NCBI RefSeq assembly: GCF_020991365.1
Contig: NZ_JAJLRA010000008.1
Span: 124,001-188,000, forward strand
Origin: Streptacidiphilus sp. ASG 303
GTDB lineage: Bacteria > Actinomycetota > Actinomycetes > Streptomycetales > Streptomycetaceae
DNA length: 64,000 nucleotides
Direction of reading: 5' to 3'
The position numbers were made by a program, and so were the translations under genes. This document shows, one piece after another, positions 61,193 to 64,000 of this stretch. Under the pieces are notes generated by a model, which was not told the DNA's origin, searched no databases, and worked only from the letters and a program-made list of their open reading frames with translations. The first letter of the stretch is position 1. The number at the start of each line of letters is the position of its first letter.

Positions 61193-61609
61193 TCAGGCAG
61201 AGCCGCCGATCTCCCGGTCTGCGGCAGCGATCTGGTCGTGGAAGCGCCTGTGGACCCAGTGACGCTCTCCGAGGAGGTCGATCTCCCCCCATCGGCCGGA
61301 CACCGGGCCGAGCCGGGTGGTGCGCGGCATCGTGGCCGCCAGGCGCTGCGGGCGGGCGCCACCGGACAGCTTGCTGCTGTCCAGCACGTGGATGGCGTCC
61401 TGGGTGACCGCCACGCACCGGTACGTGTTCCAGAACATCGTCAGGCCGGTCAGATAGGTGAGGACGAAGAAGAAGAAGTTCGGCGCGCTCTGGCAGATGA
61501 ACGCCTGCCGTACCTCACTTCCAGCGGGCAGAAGGGCTGCCGAGCGGTGCACCAGGTCCTGCCGCGGTCCGAGAGGACGCCGGTCGCTCCCGCCGAGCCC
61601 GTCGGTCAT
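61193..61609 (-). CDS. Conserved hypothetical protein, possibly membrane-associated
   Basis: A 138-residue protein starting at ATG 61609 after GGAAGGGG on the minus strand. The first 40 residues are polar (LGPRQDLVHRSAALLPAGSE). A hydrophobic stretch APNFFFFVLTYLTGLTMFW (about 42-60) could span the membrane or form a beta-hairpin. It then continues TQDAIHVLDSSKLSGGARPQ, LGPVSGRWGEIDLLGERHWVHRRFHDQI. The pattern 'VVVTDRAILVLDAS...' resembles PH-like/YcxB-type proteins of actinomycetes, so a membrane-attached PH-like domain is my guess. Codon bias is strong. Confidence 0.6.
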   Translation of the reverse strand: MTDGLGGSDRRPLGPRQDLVHRSAALLPAGSEVRQAFICQSAPNFFFFVLTYLTGLTMFWNTYRCVAVTQDAIHVLDSSKLSGGARPQRLAATMPRTTRLGPVSGRWGEIDLLGERHWVHRRFHDQIAAADREIGGSA

Positions 61610-62221
61610 GGGTGTCCCCTTCCCTCCCGCGTGCCTCCCCGGATGCCGCGAGACGGCCGCGTCGCCGGGGCGCGCCGCGTGCGTGTGAGCCGGCGGTCCG
61701 CCGTCCGAACACCATATGACCTTGTGTCAGGTCGAGACCCGCGGCTGGAGCATCGGCTGCCGTACAGCGGAGGCCGGGCCCGCCCGTCGAGCCGCCGTGC
61801 CTCGTCGTCGAGGCCCCGGCCGGCAAAGTCCCCGACCATGCTTCCGGGGAGGCGGCCTCGCGGTCCGTTCCCGACAGCTGAGGTCCGGTCGCCCGGCTCC
61901 CCGCCGATCGGCATCGGACCAGGCACGCCCATGCCGGAACCACAGCCCTGCACCCAGCCCCTGTGACCGCTCCTCCGGCTGCCTCCTCCACCGCGCGGGT
62001 ACCGACCGTTCTCACGCAGCGGTGCCGGCCGCCACCGTCGTCGTCGGGACGCCCCCTCCGGAAGCCTCCGCATGCGCGGCAGCGCTGATCCGGCTCACTC
62101 CTGACCTGCGACGCAGCGCGGTGCCTGCCATCGTGCGCTGTGAGTGACCTCCAGATGCCGGGCAACCCGGCACGGCTGCGGCACGGGACATTGACCCTGA
62201 CGTCGGCGGCAGGGTTGCACC
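61610..62221. other. Gene-free accessory stretch and SDR promoter
   Basis: About 610 bases. Open frames on both strands lack start signals and family motifs. A small palindrome GACCT-TGTGTC-AGGTC is at 61718-61733. The last 31 bases are the MerR-type promoter of the SDR gene. Confidence 0.4.
62191..62221 (+). promoter_or_regulatory. MerR-type promoter with 19-bp spacer
   Basis: TTGACC (62191-62196) is followed by a 19-base spacer and TGCACC (62216-62221). An inverted repeat ACCCTG (62194-62199)...CAGGGT (62210-62215) fills the spacer. A long spacer covered by a dyad is the hallmark of MerR-family regulation. The predicted start falls near ATG 62231, so the message may be leaderless. The MerR gene is the second gene downstream. 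Confidence 0.6.
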
Positions 62222-62989
62222 ATGACCGGCATGAACAGCACCGCACCGCAAAGCAGCAGAGTCGTCGCCGTCACCGGGGCCGGCACCGGCATCGGCCGGG
62301 CCACTGCACGCGCCTTCGCTGCCGAGGGCGCCCACGTCTTCGCCATCGGACGGCGAAGCGGACCACTCGAGGAGACTGCGGCCCTGAGCGACCGGATCAC
62401 GCCGCTGCTCGCCGACATCACCGCCGAAGGCGGACCCGAGGGGATCGTCCGGGCCGCACTGGGGACCTACGGCCGACTGGATGTCCTGATCAACAATGCC
62501 GGCATCGTGTGCAGCGGCGCTCTCGGCGTGCTGACGCCGGACATGATCGCGTCCCAGCTGGCCACCAACCTCATCGCTCCTGTCCTGCTGACCCAAGCCG
62601 CCCTGCCGCTTTTGGAGACGTCGAGCGGAGTGGTCGTCAACGTGAGTACGTCCGTGGGCCTGCGCGCCTGGCCCGGCAGCTCGGTCTACGCCGCGACCAA
62701 GACCGCCCTTGAATCGTTGACCCGCAGCTGGGCCGTTGAGCTGGCACCCCGCGGAATCCGGGTGGTGGCGGTCGCCCCAGGCGCGATCGACACCCCCATC
62801 GGCGAGCATCAGGGCCTTTCGCCGGAACGCAGGGCCGCCCTCCGGGAGTGGCAGCTGGCGCACACTCCGCTGGGTCGGATCGGCCGGTCCGAGGAGGTCG
62901 CCCGGGCCATCACGCACCTGGCCGCACCGGCCGCGTCGTTCACCACCGGGGTGGTGCTCCCCGTCGACGGCGGGGCAGTCGTGGCGTGA
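62222..62989 (+). CDS. SDR family oxidoreductase (MerR-controlled)
   Basis: A 255-residue classical short-chain dehydrogenase. It has VVAVTGAGTGIGRATARAFA, DVLINNAGIVC, NVSTSVGLRA with catalytic Ser, YAATKTALESL (Tyr-x-x-x-Lys), VAPGAIDTPIGEHQG, and FTTGVVLPVDGGAVVA at the end. ATG 62222 lies 1 base after the predicted minus-10, so ATG 62231 (MNSTAPQSS) is a likely real start from a leaderless message. The MerR gene begins 26 bases after the stop, or overlaps it with a GTG at 62986. The likely role is reduction of a reactive or xenobiotic carbonyl that activates the MerR protein. Confidence 0.92.
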   Translation: MTGMNSTAPQSSRVVAVTGAGTGIGRATARAFAAEGAHVFAIGRRSGPLEETAALSDRITPLLADITAEGGPEGIVRAALGTYGRLDVLINNAGIVCSGALGVLTPDMIASQLATNLIAPVLLTQAALPLLETSSGVVVNVSTSVGLRAWPGSSVYAATKTALESLTRSWAVELAPRGIRVVAVAPGAIDTPIGEHQGLSPERRAALREWQLAHTPLGRIGRSEEVARAITHLAAPAASFTTGVVLPVDGGAVVA

Positions 62990-63015
62990 TAGGAGTGGCC
63001 CCGGAGGTGGGAAGG

Positions 63016-63405
63016 GTGCGGATCGGCGAGCTGGCTAGGGCAACCGGGACGACCGCTCGTGCGCTGCGGCACTACGAGCAGGCAGGGATGATTTGTCCGG
63101 ATCGGACATCGAACGGCTACCGCATCTATGACGAGCACGCGGTGGTGCGGGTCCGCAACCTTCGCCACCTGCTGGCCGCCGGCCTCACCCTGGAGGACGT
63201 CCGCGTCTTCCTGCCGTGCCTGGACGGCGACCTGGCGTCCGCCCCGCCCTCTGAGAAGGGCCTTCAAGTTGCGCGGGAACGGCTGGCGATCCTCAACGAG
63301 AGGATCGCCGCCCAGACCGAAGTGCGAGACCGGCTGGAGACCGCACTCCGGGAGAAGGCACGGGAGACCCACGCTCGGGAGGCCCGAGGCCTCCACGACC
63401 AGTAA
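63016..63405 (+). CDS. MerR family transcriptional regulator
   Basis: A 129-residue regulator. GTG 63016 has GGAGG 8 bases upstream. It begins VRIGELARATGTTARALRHYEQAGMI and continues SNGYRIYDEHAVVRVRNLRHLLAAGLTLEDV, the complete MerR winged helix, then one long dimerisation helix ending LREKARETHAR. No metal-binding Cys cluster is seen, so an organic effector is more likely. It is in one operon with the SDR gene and should bind the dyad at 62194-62215. Confidence 0.94.
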   Translation: MRIGELARATGTTARALRHYEQAGMICPDRTSNGYRIYDEHAVVRVRNLRHLLAAGLTLEDVRVFLPCLDGDLASAPPSEKGLQVARERLAILNERIAAQTEVRDRLETALREKARETHAREARGLHDQ

Positions 63406-63475
63406 GCACCTTCAGGATGGCCACCGACCGGGTGACCGCTGCAGGCCGTAACAGGCGAGGCCCTCGGGCTGTTGA

Positions 63476-64000
63476 CCGAGATGCCTCACGTCTCACGTCG
63501 CCAGCCTGGCGGCCTCGTTGGCCGTCTGTCCTGCCGCACTCGACCTGCCGCACGCGCTCATCGAGCGGGTCACGATGCTCATCCTCACCCGCGAGGGTGA
63601 CCGACGATGCAAGCTCCCACCCCACTGGCGGGCCCTGGTCGCGCTGGTCTACCTGCGGGAGCACACCACCTACGCGAAGATCGCCGCCGGGTTCGGTATC
63701 AGCGAAGGCACCGCCCACGCCTACGTACGCTCCGTGACCGACCTGCTCGCCGGCCGGGCACCCTCCCTGACCCGGGCCCTGCGCCGAGCCCGCCCCGAGT
63801 ACGTGCTCGTGGACGGCACCCTGGCCGAGTGCGACCGCGTCGGCGACAGCGAGGCCGGTTCCTCGGGCAAGGCCAGGCGGCACGGGGTCAACGTCCAGGC
63901 CGTCACCGCACCCGACGGCGCCCTGCTGTGGCTCTCGCCCGCGTTGCCGGGCCGCACCCACGATCTGACCGCGGCCCGCACCCACCGCATCATCACCGTC
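63476..64000 (+). CDS. IS5-family transposase, partial
   Basis: A transposase cut by the right edge. No stop precedes it after 63475 and the frame contains SHVASLAASLAVCPAALDLPHAL, then TMLILTREGDRRCKLPP, ALVALVYLREHTTYAKIAAGFGISEGTAHAYVR (helix-turn-helix), VLVDGTLAECDRVGDSEA with the first catalytic Asp of the DDE domain, and RRHGVNVQAVTAPDGALLW, ALPGRTHDLTAARTHRI. This is the helix-turn-helix plus DDE layout of actinomycete IS5-group elements. No ATG or GTG fits near the expected N-terminus; TTG 63518 is the nearest in-frame start. The element's left end lies somewhere in 63406-63480. Confidence 0.85.

Noticed and set aside
61718-61733. GACCT-N6-AGGTC dyad as a second MerR operator
   Set aside because: It is not placed in a promoter with a long spacer and is nearly 500 bases from the SDR gene; probably chance.
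61238-61966. Plus-strand frame antisense to the small unknown gene
   Set aside because: Bias is weaker than for the minus-strand gene at 61193-61609, and no motif is seen.

Overview
The window is chromosomal DNA from a very high-GC actinomycete, most likely Streptomyces or a close relative in the Streptomycetaceae. The support is strong G/C third-position bias in every real frame, frequent GTG and TTG starts, and many families typical of that group: DUF397, DUF2637, DUF5701, DUF6278, CU044_5270-type, Mrr-like proteins with an actinomycete N-terminal region, Ser/Thr kinases and an ECF sigma factor. No rRNA, tRNA or CRISPR array was seen.

Left part (1-10.4 kb) is accessory conflict DNA. It holds the 5' part of a small type-VII-secretion-like gene at the left edge, an OLD-type ATPase/TOPRIM nuclease followed by a GmrSD-like DUF262/DUF1524 nuclease (a candidate two-gene defence module), a lipoprotein, then a WXG100-like gene, a polymorphic toxin with a C-terminal EndoU-type domain and its probable immunity gene. 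Next come the broken 5' end of a NERD-kinase gene of the PglW/MAD6 type and a fragment of unknown origin fused to it.

The middle (10.4-41 kb) is mostly ordinary chromosome. It contains the proton-translocating transhydrogenase genes pntA-pntB, a secreted esterase-like hydrolase, a secreted lamin-tail-domain protein, a DUF2637 membrane protein, an FMN reductase, a HAD-like protein, a GNAT enzyme translationally coupled to an unknown repeat-bearing protein, a receptor-like kinase with a C-terminal FKBP domain, an HpcH/HpaI-type lyase behind a clear promoter/operator, a very large secreted beta-propeller protein, and YigZ. At 29.4-34.2 kb lie three adjacent same-strand genes of poorly known function: a coiled-coil protein with an unassigned C-terminal domain, a protein with a degenerate Mrr nuclease fold, and a DUF6278 protein. 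A LysR/EamA divergent pair, a lipoprotein, MarR, DUF2218 and RecD2 helicase follow.

Right part (40.7-64 kb) has citrate synthase, an SDR, the copper module copZ-copA behind a perfect CsoR-type operator, an SGNH hydrolase, a short family-A DNA polymerase, a zinc-ribbon/DUF309 protein, a TerF-like VWA protein, an ABC-F ATPase, an M3 oligopeptidase, a DUF485/acetate symporter pair, TetR, and an ECF sigma factor with a downstream membrane-anchored partner. After 60.9 kb accessory DNA returns: a small unknown protein, an SDR-MerR pair with a MerR-spaced promoter, and the 5' part of an IS5-type transposase running off the right edge.

Assignments rest on reading motifs by eye. No database search was run. 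Starts were chosen from ribosome-binding sites and family length where visible.
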